From CAVVSD01 sp963837655 (lineage in GTDB: Bacteria > Actinomycetota > Thermoleophilia > Solirubrobacterales > Solirubrobacteraceae), in NCBI GenBank assembly GCA_963837655.1, contig CAWIOK010000003.1, positions 62,001-126,000 on the forward strand: 64,000 nucleotides of DNA, written 5' to 3'. The notes under the pieces are model-generated. The model saw nothing but the letters and a program-made list of their open reading frames with translations, was not told where the DNA came from and made no database searches. The first letter of the stretch is position 1; each line of letters opens with the position of its first letter. Shown piece after piece: positions 35,626 to 44,363 of this stretch. Made by a program: the position numbers and the translations under genes.

Positions 35626-36981
35626 GTCAGACCCGCCCTGGCCGCGATCGCCCGGCTCTCGCGCGCGAGGTCCCTCGCGACGGTCTCGGCGTCGGCGGTC
35701 CGCAGCTCGGCGTCCTCCACGACGACCTCGCCGCCGACGAGCAGCAGGTCGACGGGCCGCGGCGGCCCGAGGACCAGCGCGGCGATCGGATCGGCGATCC
35801 CCGCGAACCCGACGTCGTCCAGACGCCAGAGCGCGACGTCCGCCAGCGCGCCGACGCTCAGATGTCCCAGCTCGTCCTCGCGGCCCAGGCACCGGGCGCC
35901 GTGGAGGGTGCCCAGCTCCAGCGCCTGGCGCGCCGACAGCGCTCGGGGGCCCCGGGCGGCACGCGCGACGGTCAGCGCGGCCCGGACCTCGAGGATCAGC
36001 TCCTGCGCCTCGTTGGAGGCGGCCCCGTCGACGCCGAGTCCCACCGGCGCACCCGCGGCCAGCAGCGCAGGCACGTTCGCGATCCCAGCACCCAGGCGAC
36101 CGTTGGAGGTCGGGCAGTGCGCGACGCCGGTGCCCGTCGCGCCCATCCGGACCGACTCCTCCTCGTCGAGGTGGACGCAGTGCGCCAGCCAGACGTCGTC
36201 GCCCAGCCAGCCGGTGCCGTCGAGGTACTCCAGCGGGCGCACGCCGAACTGCTGCAGGCAGAACTCCTCCTCCTCGATCGTCTCGGCGAGGTGCGTGTGC
36301 AGCCGCACGCCGCGGCGCCGCGCAAGCTCGGCGGTCTCGATCAGCAGCTCCCGCGTCACGGAGAACGGGGACGTCGGGGCGAGCGCGATCCGCACCCGCG
36401 CGCCCGGCGACGGGTCGTGGAAGCGGTCGATGGCGTCCTCGGAGGCGGCGAGGATCGCGTCGCGGTCCTCGACGAGGCTGTCGGGCGGCAGGCCCCCGTC
36501 CTTCTCCCCCAGGTCCATCGCGCCGCGGCACGGGTGGAAGCGCAGGCCGATCTGTCCTGCGGCCTCGATCTCCACGGCGAGGAGGTCGCCGCCGCCCCGC
36601 GGGAAGACGTAGTGGTGGTCGGTCGACGTCGTGCACCCCGACGTCGCGAGCGACGCGAGCCCGCCGCGCGCCGCCGCCGCGACGGTGTCGGCGTCGATGT
36701 GCGCCCAGACGGGATAGAGCGCGACGAGCCACTCGAAGAGCGTCCCGTCGGTCACCAGGCCGCGCGTGGCCGACTGGTACAGATGGTGGTGGCAGTTGAC
36801 GAGTCCCGGCGTCAGGAGACAGCCGTGGCCGTCGATGCGGCGCGTGATCTCCAGGCCGCCCGGCGCGGGACCGCCGCCGACCGCCGACGATCCGATCGCC
36901 GTCGACGACGAGATGCCCGTCGTCGAACTCCCGCCGCTCCGCGTCGACGGTCGCGATCGCGGCGTGCTCGATGGCGATCAT
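35622..36981 (-). pseudogene. 8-oxoguanine deaminase-like amidohydrolase, interrupted by a +1 frameshift
   Basis: The ATG at 36981 overlaps the [2Fe-2S] gene stop (ATGA) and reads 'MIAIEHAAIATVDAERREFD' and 'LVVDGDRIVG', a normal amidohydrolase N-terminus. After about 36880-36890 that frame turns to nonsense while the frame one base on gives 'CLLTPGLVNCHHHLYQSATR' (metal-binding HxH), 'LHTHLAETIEEEEF', 'HCVHLDEEE' and 'GLGVDGAASNEAQ', all signature segments of 8-oxoguanine/triazine-type deaminases. Restoring one base gives about 452 residues, the normal length. Starting at the in-frame GTG 36755 would lose the HxH site, so the gene as written cannot be active. Confidence 0.8.
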
Positions 36982-37430
36982 CGCCCTGCCGCCAGGACGG
37001 CGGCGACGATCTGCTCGTAGCCCGTGCAGCGGCAGAGGTTGCCTGCGAGGCCCTCGCGGACGTCCTGCTCGGTCGGCTCCGGGACGCGGCGCAGCAGGTC
37101 GCGCGCGGCGACGAGCAGCCCCGGTGTGCAGAACCCGCACTGCACCGCCCCGGCGTCCAGGAACGCGGCCTGCAGGGGGTGCAGCGCGCCGTCCGGCGCC
37201 GCCATGCCGGCGACCGTGTCGATGCTGCAGCCGTCGGCCTGCGCGGCGAGGACGAGGCACGCGCAGGCGATCTCCCCGTCGATCGACACCGTGCACGACC
37301 CGCACTCGCCCTGCTCGCAGGCGTTCTTGGTGCCCGTCAGGCCGAGGTCCTCGCGCAGGACGCGCAGCAGGCTGCGACCGCCCACCGCGTCGGGCAGGCC
37401 GTGCGACACACCGTCGACGATCAGCTCCAT
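36978..37430 (-). CDS. Xanthine dehydrogenase-type [2Fe-2S] subunit
   Basis: 150 residues. Two [2Fe-2S] sites are complete: the plant-ferredoxin-like CxxxxCGxC in 'NACEQGECGSC' with a later Cys in 'ACACLVLAAQ', and the helical-domain pair 'QCGFCTPG' and 'LCRCTGYEQIV'. It transfers electrons between the Mo and FAD subunits. The start overlaps the FAD-subunit gene by ten bases and the stop overlaps the deaminase start. Confidence 0.92.
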   Translation of the reverse strand: MELIVDGVSHGLPDAVGGRSLLRVLREDLGLTGTKNACEQGECGSCTVSIDGEIACACLVLAAQADGCSIDTVAGMAAPDGALHPLQAAFLDAGAVQCGFCTPGLLVAARDLLRRVPEPTEQDVREGLAGNLCRCTGYEQIVAAVLAAGR

Positions 37431-38212
37431 GCGCGCTCCAGTGCCCGTCGGGTGAGGACGGCAGCCATGTGGGCCGGCACCGGCGGGACGGCAGCGGCGA
37501 CGAGGTCTCCCGCGCGACGCAGCAGGTCACCCTCCGGCCGCGGGTCGCCCCAGCGCTCCTCGAGCAGCGCCTCTGCCTCGCGCGCACGCGCCGCACGAGC
37601 CCCGACGACGCCGATCGCCACCCGCCGGCGGGCCGGGCTCAGTGCGACGGCGACGCCGCAGATCGCGCGCGCCATCGCGTTGCGCATGCCCGCCTTGGCG
37701 TAGGCGACCGGGCCGTCGGCGACGGGCACGAGGATCGCCGTGAGTACCTCGCCCCGCCCGAGCTTCACCGCATCGACGCCGACGGTGCGCAGGCCGGCCG
37801 TCGACGTCAGCTCGACAAGCGCCTCAGCCGCCAGCAGTGCGGCCAGCGCGTCGCTCGTCGGATCACGCAGCGCGAGGGCGCCGCCGAGCGTGCCTCGGTT
37901 GCGGATCTGCCGCGACGCGATCGTGCGGCAGGCCATCGCGAGCCCGGGAAGCCGATCGCCCAGCTCCTCGATGACGCGCGTGTACGTGACCGTCGCGCCG
38001 ATGCGGACGACCTCGCCGTCGTCGTGCACCGCCGCGAGCTCGGCGACGCGGGAGAGGTCGACCAGGGCGCTCGGCGCGCGACCCGCGTTCATCTCCACGA
38101 GCACGTCGGTGCCACCCGCGACGAACGTGGCCGACGGGTCGGCTGCGAGAACGTCGGCGAGTGTCGTGGGGCGGGTGACGAGCAAGGGCTGTCCGGGAGG
38201 TGCGTCGAGCAC
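37421..38212 (-). CDS. Xanthine dehydrogenase-type FAD-binding subunit
   Basis: 263 residues. The FAD-binding loops 'TFVAGGTDVLVEMNAGR' and 'SRQIRNRGTLGGALALRDPT' are the two diagnostic motifs of this subunit family. The C-terminal domain is the CO-dehydrogenase flavoprotein C-terminal fold. It is slightly short for the family (usually 280-300 aa) but all motifs are present. First intact gene of the minus-strand purine operon. Confidence 0.88.
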   Translation of the reverse strand: MLDAPPGQPLLVTRPTTLADVLAADPSATFVAGGTDVLVEMNAGRAPSALVDLSRVAELAAVHDDGEVVRIGATVTYTRVIEELGDRLPGLAMACRTIASRQIRNRGTLGGALALRDPTSDALAALLAAEALVELTSTAGLRTVGVDAVKLGRGEVLTAILVPVADGPVAYAKAGMRNAMARAICGVAVALSPARRRVAIGVVGARAARAREAEALLEERWGDPRPEGDLLRRAGDLVAAAVPPVPAHMAAVLTRRALERAWS

Positions 38213-38304
38213 GATCCGCGGGACAGTCCCGACAGGCGCCGACCGGGCGCCCGCGGAGAGCGGTCCGCGAATGCTATTGGACTAGCCCCGGCGCGACCGT
38301 GGCG

Positions 38305-38793
38305 CTAGGACCCAGGGAAGCGGAATGCAGCGACCTCCGCGAGCGCCTCGCCGAGCGAGGCGACCATGTCCCGCGCCAGCGCCTCGCCCTCCTCGGCCGC
38401 GGCCCCCGTCGGGTCGCCGATGACGCCGTTCGCCGCGAGGTCCGCGCTCGACCAGCCGAACGGCACGTCGCCGCCGAAGCGCACCCGCGTGCGCTGCGCC
38501 ATCTCCTCCGGCACCGATCGCTCCGCGAGCGACATGTCGACGAGATCCGGGCGCAGGTGCAGCCCGAAGAGGATGAGGTTCGGCGTGATCTCGTATCCCT
38601 CGTGCTGCAAGTGGTGCTCGGTGAGCCAGAACGTGTCGTAGCCCAGCTCGTCCGCGAGCACCGCCCAGTGGCAGAGATTGTCGTACGTCTCGACGACAGC
38701 CTCGTTCGTGGTCCGTCGATCGGTCGGAATCGGGAGCCCTGCGCCCGCATCGGGCATGGGGACGGTGGCGTAGAAGTGGAGGTCCGCCCGCAC
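38305..38793 (-). pseudogene. Chimeric remnant: luciferase-like oxidoreductase N-terminus fused to creatininase-like C-terminus
   Basis: 162 residues from GTG 38793. The first 80 residues ('ADLHFYATVPMPDAG', 'ADELGYDTFWLTEHHLQHEG', 'ITPNLILFGLHL') are the N-terminus of a flavin-dependent luciferase-like monooxygenase, normally 330-400 aa. Immediately after, the sequence becomes 'RPDLVDMSLAERSVPEEM' and 'ANGVIGDPTGAAAEEGEALA', which resembles the end of creatininase-family amidohydrolases. No flavin or zinc catalytic core remains. The simplest reading is an in-frame deletion that fused two adjacent genes, with a junction near 38549-38562. The creatininase part is recognised with moderate confidence. 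Confidence 0.6.
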
Positions 38794-38895
38794 CCGGCGG
38801 AAGTGGACCCGGACCCAGGGCTTGCCTTTGGACGCTCGGTCACAGACGAGCCGCCATCGGGTCCACTCCTGACGCGACTGGTTGAATGGCGCCCC
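38794..38895 (+). promoter_or_regulatory. Divergent promoter region of the two purine-catabolism operons
   Basis: About 100 bases between the minus-strand operon (chimeric remnant, XDH subunits, deaminase) and the plus-strand operon (M20 carbamoylase to allantoinase). Both promoters are expected here. I see no convincing inverted-repeat operator. If the luciferase-like remnant starts further upstream this region is shorter. Confidence 0.35.
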
Positions 38896-40008
38896 TTGAC
38901 CCATCTCGGAGCACGAGTCGTCGAGCGCTGTCGGGAGCTCGCACGGGTGAGCGAGGAGCGCGATCGGCTGACGCGCCCACACGCCACACCGGCCATGGCG
39001 CGCGCCAATGCGCTCGTCGGCGCGTGGATGTCGCAGGCCGGTCTGGAGGTGCGCACCGAAGCGGGCGGGAACCTCGTCGGGCACCGGCCGGGCGCCGATC
39101 CTGGCGCGGGGACGCTGCTCGTCGGTTCGCACCTGGACACCGTCCGCGACGCGGGCGCCTTCGACGGCCCGCTGGGCGTCCTCGTCCCGATCGAGTGCAT
39201 CGAGCTGCTGGACGCGCGCGGCGTCGAGTTCCCCTTCGCGGTGGACGTCCTGGGGTTCTACGACGAGGAGGGGCTGCGCTTCGGCACCGCGTACCTGGGG
39301 AGCCGCGCGCTGGCGGGGAGCCTGGGTCCCGAGATGCTCGAGGTGCGCGACCAGGCGGGGATCACGGTCCGCGAGGCGCTGCTGCAGTTCGGCGGCGACC
39401 CCGATGCGATCGCGACCGCATCGCGCGACGGTGAGCGGCTCGTCGGCTACCTCGGGGTCCACATGGAGCAGGGGCGCGAGCTGGAGCGGGCGGGATTGCC
39501 GGTCGGCGTCGTGAGTGCGATCGTCGGGGCGACACGGGCCGAGGCGCGCTTCACAGGCGTGCCCGGTCACGCGGGGACGATGGCGATGGCCGACCGCCAG
39601 GACGCGCTGTGCGCGGCGGCCGAGTGGGTGCTCGACGTCGAGCAAGTCGCTCGCGCGGAGCCGGGGCTGCTCGCGACCATGGGGCGCCTCGCCGCCTATC
39701 CCGGCGCGCCGAACGTCGTGCCGGGCGAGGTGTCGGCGACGCGCGACGTGCGCGATTCCAGTCACGACGTGCGCGCGGAGGTCGCCGAGGCGCTGCAGGC
39801 GCGCGCCGTCGTCGACAACGGCATCTCCGTGCTCAGGCTGACCAGCGGCGCGGGTCACGACGGCGTCGCGGTCTCGGAGATCACCGGCGTGGCGATGCTG
39901 TTCGTGCGGTGCGCCAACGGCGTGAGCCATCACCCCGACGAGCGCGTGACCGATGCGCACGTCGCCGTCGAGGTCCTCGCGGACGCCATCGCATCGCTGG
40001 CCGCGTGA
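38896..40008 (+). CDS. M20 family Zn-dependent carbamoylase (ureidoglycolate or allantoate amidohydrolase-like)
   Basis: 370 residues from TTG 38896; a GTG at 38947 is the alternative, but the upstream residues 'RVVERCRELARVSEERDRLT' match the family's N-terminus. Metal ligands: His/Asp in 'LLVGSHLDTVRDAGAFDG', the Glu pair in 'DVLGFYDEEGLRFG', and His in 'YLGVHMEQGRELE'. 'CANGVSHHPDE' is the C-terminal ligand. The family hydrolyses N-carbamoyl bonds (allantoate, ureidoglycolate, N-carbamoyl amino acids). A second M20 paralogue lies downstream (41803), so this one may act on ureidoglycolate; that division of labour is inference. Confidence 0.83.
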   Translation: MTHLGARVVERCRELARVSEERDRLTRPHATPAMARANALVGAWMSQAGLEVRTEAGGNLVGHRPGADPGAGTLLVGSHLDTVRDAGAFDGPLGVLVPIECIELLDARGVEFPFAVDVLGFYDEEGLRFGTAYLGSRALAGSLGPEMLEVRDQAGITVREALLQFGGDPDAIATASRDGERLVGYLGVHMEQGRELERAGLPVGVVSAIVGATRAEARFTGVPGHAGTMAMADRQDALCAAAEWVLDVEQVARAEPGLLATMGRLAAYPGAPNVVPGEVSATRDVRDSSHDVRAEVAEALQARAVVDNGISVLRLTSGAGHDGVAVSEITGVAMLFVRCANGVSHHPDERVTDAHVAVEVLADAIASLAA

Positions 40009-40091
40009 ATCGACCTGCTGTCCTGCAGCAGCGGGTACACCGTGGACCACGCGTCGGAGTTCCGGCCGCTCCCGGCGGGCAGAATCGCGCG

Positions 40092-40601
40092 ATGCCGATG
40101 GCCAACCTCCTCGACCACGCGCTGCGCAGGCTCAACGCCCTTCCCGACCAGGAGGCGCGGATGGAGCTGCTGACGTGCTGCGGGTCGCGCAGGTGGGCCG
40201 CCCGCGTGTCGGCGGGGCGGCCGTACCGCGACAACGCCGCGGTGCTGGCAGCAGCCGACGACGCGTGGAACGCCTGCACGGAGGCGGACGTGCGCGAGGC
40301 CTTCGCGGCGCATCCGCGCATCGGTGAGCCCGAGCGGGGCGGCACGCAGGAGCGCCGCGAGCAGGCGGCCTCGGCCGACGCGGACGCCGCGACGCGCGAG
40401 GCGCTGCGCGAGGGCAACGTCGAGTACGAGCGGCGCTTCGGCCACATCTTCCTCGTCTTCGCCGACGGCCGCGGCGCCGAGGAGCTGCTTGCGAACCTGC
40501 GCCACCGGATGGGCAACGACCCTCGGACGGAGCTCAGGGTGGCGGCCGAGGAGCAGCGCAAGATCACGCGGCTGCGGCTGGGGAGGCTGCTGGCGCCGTG
40601 A
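40092..40601 (+). CDS. uraD: 2-oxo-4-hydroxy-4-carboxy-5-ureidoimidazoline (OHCU) decarboxylase
   Basis: 169 residues from ATG 40092. The catalytic motif 'AAHPRIGEPE' with its His and Glu is exact for the family, and 'YERRFGHIFLVFADGRGAEE' is the second signature. The enzyme converts OHCU to S-(+)-allantoin, the third step of urate breakdown. It is coupled to uraH through a GTGA overlap. An 83-base gap after the carbamoylase holds a CTGCTG-TCCTG-CAGCAG hairpin (40015-40031) that could attenuate transcription between the two. Confidence 0.92.
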   Translation: MPMANLLDHALRRLNALPDQEARMELLTCCGSRRWAARVSAGRPYRDNAAVLAAADDAWNACTEADVREAFAAHPRIGEPERGGTQERREQAASADADAATREALREGNVEYERRFGHIFLVFADGRGAEELLANLRHRMGNDPRTELRVAAEEQRKITRLRLGRLLAP

Positions 40602-40921
40602 CGGCCATCACGACGCACGTGCTCGACACCGCGCGCGGGCTGCCGGCCGCCGGGGTCGGGGTGGTGCTCGAGGCGTGGGAGGACAACGGCTGGCGTCCGC
40701 TGGCGACCGCGGTCACCGACGAGGACGGCCGCGCACCGGACCTGGGCGAGGCCGACCTCGGCGCCGGGGTCCACCGGCTCGTCTTCGCGACGGGGGAGTA
40801 CCTCGGGCCCGCCGCGTTCTACCCCGAGGTCACCGTGGTGATCGAGGTGCGCGACGAGCAGCACCTCCACGTGCCGCTGCTGCTCGCGCCCTACGGCTAC
40901 TCGACGTACCGTGGCAGCTGA
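40598..40921 (+). CDS. uraH: 5-hydroxyisourate hydrolase (transthyretin-like)
   Basis: 107 residues. 'TTHVLDTARGLPAAGVGVVL' at the N-terminus and the terminal 'YSTYRGS' tetrapeptide signature (YRGS) are the defining features of HIU hydrolases. It hydrolyses the uricase product 5-hydroxyisourate to OHCU. Gene order uraD-uraH-uricase, all overlapping, gives the whole urate-to-allantoin segment in one operon. Confidence 0.95.
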   Translation: MTAITTHVLDTARGLPAAGVGVVLEAWEDNGWRPLATAVTDEDGRAPDLGEADLGAGVHRLVFATGEYLGPAAFYPEVTVVIEVRDEQHLHVPLLLAPYGYSTYRGS

Positions 40922-41800
40922 TGGCGAGCGTTCTCGGCACCAACCAGTACGGCAAGGCCGACGTCCACATGGTCACCGTCACACGTGACGGCGCCGTCCA
41001 CACCGTCCGCGACCTGACCGTGAGCATCGCCCTGTCGGGCGACCTCGCCGACGTGCACCTGACAGGCGACAACGCGCACGTCGTCGCGACGGACACGCAG
41101 AAGAACACCGTCTACGCGTTCGCCAAGGAGGCGCCGGTCGGGGCGATCGAGGACTTCGCGCTGCGGCTCGGTCGGCACTTCGTCGGGGCGTTCGAGCCGA
41201 TCACGCGGGCTCGCGTGCACATCGTGGAGGCGGGCTGGGATCGCCTGGGCGACCACTCGTTCCGTCAGGCCGGGTCCGAGTCCCGCGTCGCGACGGTCGT
41301 CTGCGAGGCCGGCGAGGCGTGGGTCGTGTCGGGCCTGGAGGGGCTCGTCGTGCTGAATTCCACCGACTCGGAGTTCGAGGGCTTCATCCAGGATCGCTAC
41401 ACGACGCTGGCCGAGACGAAGGACCGCGTCCTGGCCACCGCGGTGACCGCGCGCTGGCGCCACGCGGCCGCCTCGTGCGAGGACTGGGACGTCGTCGTTC
41501 ACCGCCGCGCGCGGGCTGCTGCTCGACACGTTCGCCGGCACCTACAGCCGCTCGCTGCAGGGGACGCTGTACGCGATGGCCGACGCGATGCTCACGCAAC
41601 GCCCCGAGCTCGTGGAGGTGCGCATGTCGCTCCCCAACAAGCACCACTTCGTCGTCGACCTCGCGCCCTTCGGGCTGGAGAACGACAACGAGGTCTTCCA
41701 CGCCGACGACCGTCCGTACGGGCTCATCGAGGCGGCCGTGCTGGCCCCGGGCGCGCCGCCCGCCGGCCCGGTCTGGGACCCCTACCCGCTGGTCGCCTGA
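40921..41800 (+). pseudogene. pucL: Urate oxidase (uricase), interrupted by a +1 frameshift
   Basis: The ATG at 40921 overlaps the uraH stop. The first frame gives 'LGTNQYGKADVHMVTVTRDG', 'NTVYAFAKE', 'IEDFALRLGRHFV' and 'LNSTDSEFEGFIQDRYTTL', all uricase motifs including the substrate-binding loop. At 41491-41498 the frame breaks; the next frame continues 'FTAARGLLLDTFAGTYSRSL', 'LPNKHHFVVDLAPFGLENDN' and 'EVFHADDRPYGLIEA' to the stop at 41800. Removing one base restores a normal 292-residue enzyme. As written the first frame would run on past the active-site half, giving an inactive product. Confidence 0.85.
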
Positions 41801-41802
41801 CC

Positions 41803-43019
41803 GTGGAGCTGCACGACGCGATCGCCGAGCTGGCGAGCCTCAACGATGATCCCGGCGGCGGGCGGGATCACCCGCGAGGTCTTCACGCCGACCTACGAGC
41901 GCTCCGTGGAGCACGTCAGCGGGCTCATGCGCGACGGGGGCCTGGAGGTCCGCCGCGACGCGTTCGGCAATCTCTACGGGCGCCTGGAGGGACGCGATCC
42001 GTCGCTGCCGGTCGTGCGGACCGGATCCCATGTCGACACGACCCTGAACGCCGGGCGCTTCGACGGCGTCGTCGGCGTGCTGGGCGCGATCGAGGCGGTC
42101 GCGGCGCTGCGTGACCGCGGGCTGTCGCGTGCGATCGAGGTGATCGCGTTCGCCGGCGAGGAGCCGCGGTTCGGGACCGGGTGCATCGGCAGCCGCGCGG
42201 TCATGGGCGACCTGTCGCGCGCGGATCTCGACCGGCGTGTCGACCGTGACGGCGTCTCGCTGGCGTCGGCGCTGGCGGACGCCGGGTTGGACCCCGACGC
42301 GATCGGCGACGCGCCAGTGGGATCCGGCGGCGGTGCACGCGTTCGTCGAGCTGCACATCGAGCAGGGCATCGTCCTGGAGTCCTCCGGCGAGCAGATCGG
42401 CGTCGTCACGGCGATCGCGGCGCCCCACGACCTGCGGATCACGTTGCAGGGGGCGGCCGACCACGCGGGCGCGACCCCGATGTCACTGCGCCGGGACGCG
42501 CTGGCCGGCGCCGCCGAGGCGATGGTCGAGCTCGAGAAGCTGGCCGTCGGCTCTCCGTCGGGGACGACGGTCGGCACCGTCGGCGTGCTGCGACTGCGCC
42601 CAGGGGCCATCAACGTCGTACCGGGCGAGGTCGAGCTGGACGTCGACGTACGCGACAGCGATCCGGACGCCCGCCAGGCCGTGGTCGACGGGCTGATCGC
42701 CGTCGTCGGGGTGCTGGCGACCCGGCGCGGCCTGACGGCGATCATCGAAGAGATCGTCCGCGACGAGCCGGCGTCCTGCGCGCCGTTCGTCGTCGAGGCG
42801 GCGGACGCCGCGTGCGCCACGCTGGGCGTGACCCGTCGCCACATGATCAGCGGCGCCTACCACGACGCGCTGATCCTCGCGCGGAAGATCCCCGTGGGGA
42901 TGCTGTTCGTGCCCAGCGTCGGCGGGATCAGCCACCACCCCGACGAGCTCACCGAGCGCGAGGACATCGACCGCGGGGTCGCCGTGCTCGGCGAGGCGCT
43001 GGCGACCCTGGCCGCTTGA
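41803..43019 (+). pseudogene. allC: Allantoate amidohydrolase (M20 family), frame-disrupted
   Basis: From GTG 41803, 'VELHDAIAELASLNDDPGGG' is a normal N-terminus, then a slip in the GGCGGCGGGCGGG run (about 41857-41866) changes frame; an ATG at 41846 could start the second frame directly. That frame gives 'TGSHVDTTLNAGRFDGVVG' and 'VIAFAGEEPRFGTGCIGSRA'. A second break at about 42311-42316 leads to 'AVHAFVELHIEQGIVLES' and 'GGISHHPDELT' up to the stop at 43019. After correction the protein is about 403 aa with all zinc ligands. It would release ammonia and CO2 from allantoate to give ureidoglycine. Confidence 0.8.
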
Positions 43020-44362
43020 CGCGCCACGACCTCATCGTGCGGGGCGCGCGGCTCGCGTGGCTCCCTGGCGCCCCGGTGGGCGACGTCGCGTCCTCCGGTG
43101 GCGTCGTCACAGCGATCGGTCCGGAGCTCGGTGGCGACGCGGCGCAGGCGATCGACGGCACCGGACTGCATCTGCTGCCGGGCGGGATCGATCCGCATGT
43201 GCACCTCAACGAGCCGGGGCGGACCGACTGGGAGGGCGTGGCGACCGGCACGGCCGCCCTGGCGGTCGGCGGCGTGACGTGCGCGATCGACATGCCGCTG
43301 AACTCCAGTCCCGCCGTTGTGGACGGCGCGAGCTTCGACCTCAAGGCCGCGGCGATCCCCGGCGCCGCCCGCGTGGACCTGGCGCTGTGGGGCGGCCTCG
43401 TCCCCGGCGACGTCGACCGGCTCGACGAGCAGGCCGCGCGCGGCGTGGTGGGCTTCAAGGCGTTCATGTCGCACGGCGGGCTGGAGGACTTCCCGCCGGC
43501 AGACGACCTCACGCTGTACGAGGGGATGGCGCGTGCCTCCGCGCTCGGCCTGCCCGTCGCCGTGCACGCGGAGAGCGACGCGATCACGGCCGGCCTGGCG
43601 GCCCGTGCTCGTGCGGAGGGCCGTGTCGGCGTTCGCGACTACCTCGCGTCACGTCCCGTCGTCGCCGAGACGGAGGCGATCGCGCGCGCGATCCATCTCG
43701 CGGCCGAGACGGGTTGCGTGCTGCACGTCGTGCACGTCTCGACCGGCGCGGGCGTCGCGCTCGTGGCCGATGCGCGTGCGCGCGGCGTGAACGTGACGTG
43801 CGAGGTCTGCCCGCACCACCTCGTGCTCGACGAGGAGGACATGGTCCGGCTGGGCGCCGTGGCGAAGTGCGCGCCGCCGCTGCGGCCGCGCGCGGAGAGC
43901 GAGGCGCTGTGGCGCGCACTCGCCGGCGGCGACGTCGCGATGGTGTCCTCGGACCACTCGCCCTCGCCGGGATCGCTGAAGCAGGGCGACGACATGTTCG
44001 CGGTGTGGGGCGGGATCGCGGGTGCGCAGTCGTCGCTGGAGCTGCTGGTCGGCGAGGGCGCGCTCGCCGGGCGCGTCGAGTTGCGGGCGATCGCCGAGCT
44101 GTTCGCCGGTGCCGCCGCGCGGCGGTTCGAACTGCGCGGCAAGGGCCTGGTGGAGCCGGGCGCGGACGCCGACCTCGTCCTCGTCGACCTCGAGTCCTCC
44201 CGCGTGCTCGCCGCCTCCGATCTGCGCACGCGCCACGCGATCAGCCCCTACGTGGGCCGCGAGCTGCGCGCGCGCGTGGTCCGCACGGTGCTGCGGGGCG
44301 AGACCGCCGCGCTCGACGGCGAGGTCGTCGGCGCGCCGCGCGGCAGGCTTCTGCGGCCCTGA
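43016..44362 (+). CDS. allB: Allantoinase / dihydroorotase-family amidohydrolase
   Basis: 448 residues from TTG 43016, overlapping the preceding stop (TTGA). Metal site 'GGIDPHVHLNEPGRTDWEG', carboxylated Lys in 'GVVGFKAFMSHGG', His sites 'PVAVHAESD' and 'VHVSTGAG', and Asp in 'VSSDHSPSPGSLKQGDD' are all present. The 'NEPGRTDWEG' pattern is characteristic of allantoinase rather than dihydroorotase. It opens the allantoin ring to allantoate. Last gene of the plus-strand operon; the repeated RNA element and terminator begin right after its stop. Confidence 0.9.
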   Translation: MTRHDLIVRGARLAWLPGAPVGDVASSGGVVTAIGPELGGDAAQAIDGTGLHLLPGGIDPHVHLNEPGRTDWEGVATGTAALAVGGVTCAIDMPLNSSPAVVDGASFDLKAAAIPGAARVDLALWGGLVPGDVDRLDEQAARGVVGFKAFMSHGGLEDFPPADDLTLYEGMARASALGLPVAVHAESDAITAGLAARARAEGRVGVRDYLASRPVVAETEAIARAIHLAAETGCVLHVVHVSTGAGVALVADARARGVNVTCEVCPHHLVLDEEDMVRLGAVAKCAPPLRPRAESEALWRALAGGDVAMVSSDHSPSPGSLKQGDDMFAVWGGIAGAQSSLELLVGEGALAGRVELRAIAELFAGAAARRFELRGKGLVEPGADADLVLVDLESSRVLAASDLRTRHAISPYVGRELRARVVRTVLRGETAALDGEVVGAPRGRLLRP

Positions 44363-44363
44363 G

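Noticed and set aside
36755..36981. Starting the deaminase at the in-frame GTG 36755
   Set aside because: It would remove the HxH metal-binding motif, and the coupled ATG at 36981 has a proper amidohydrolase N-terminus in the other frame.
40009..40091. Short reverse-strand peptide-like stretch in the gap before uraD
   Set aside because: No start codon or family match; the gap holds only a small hairpin.
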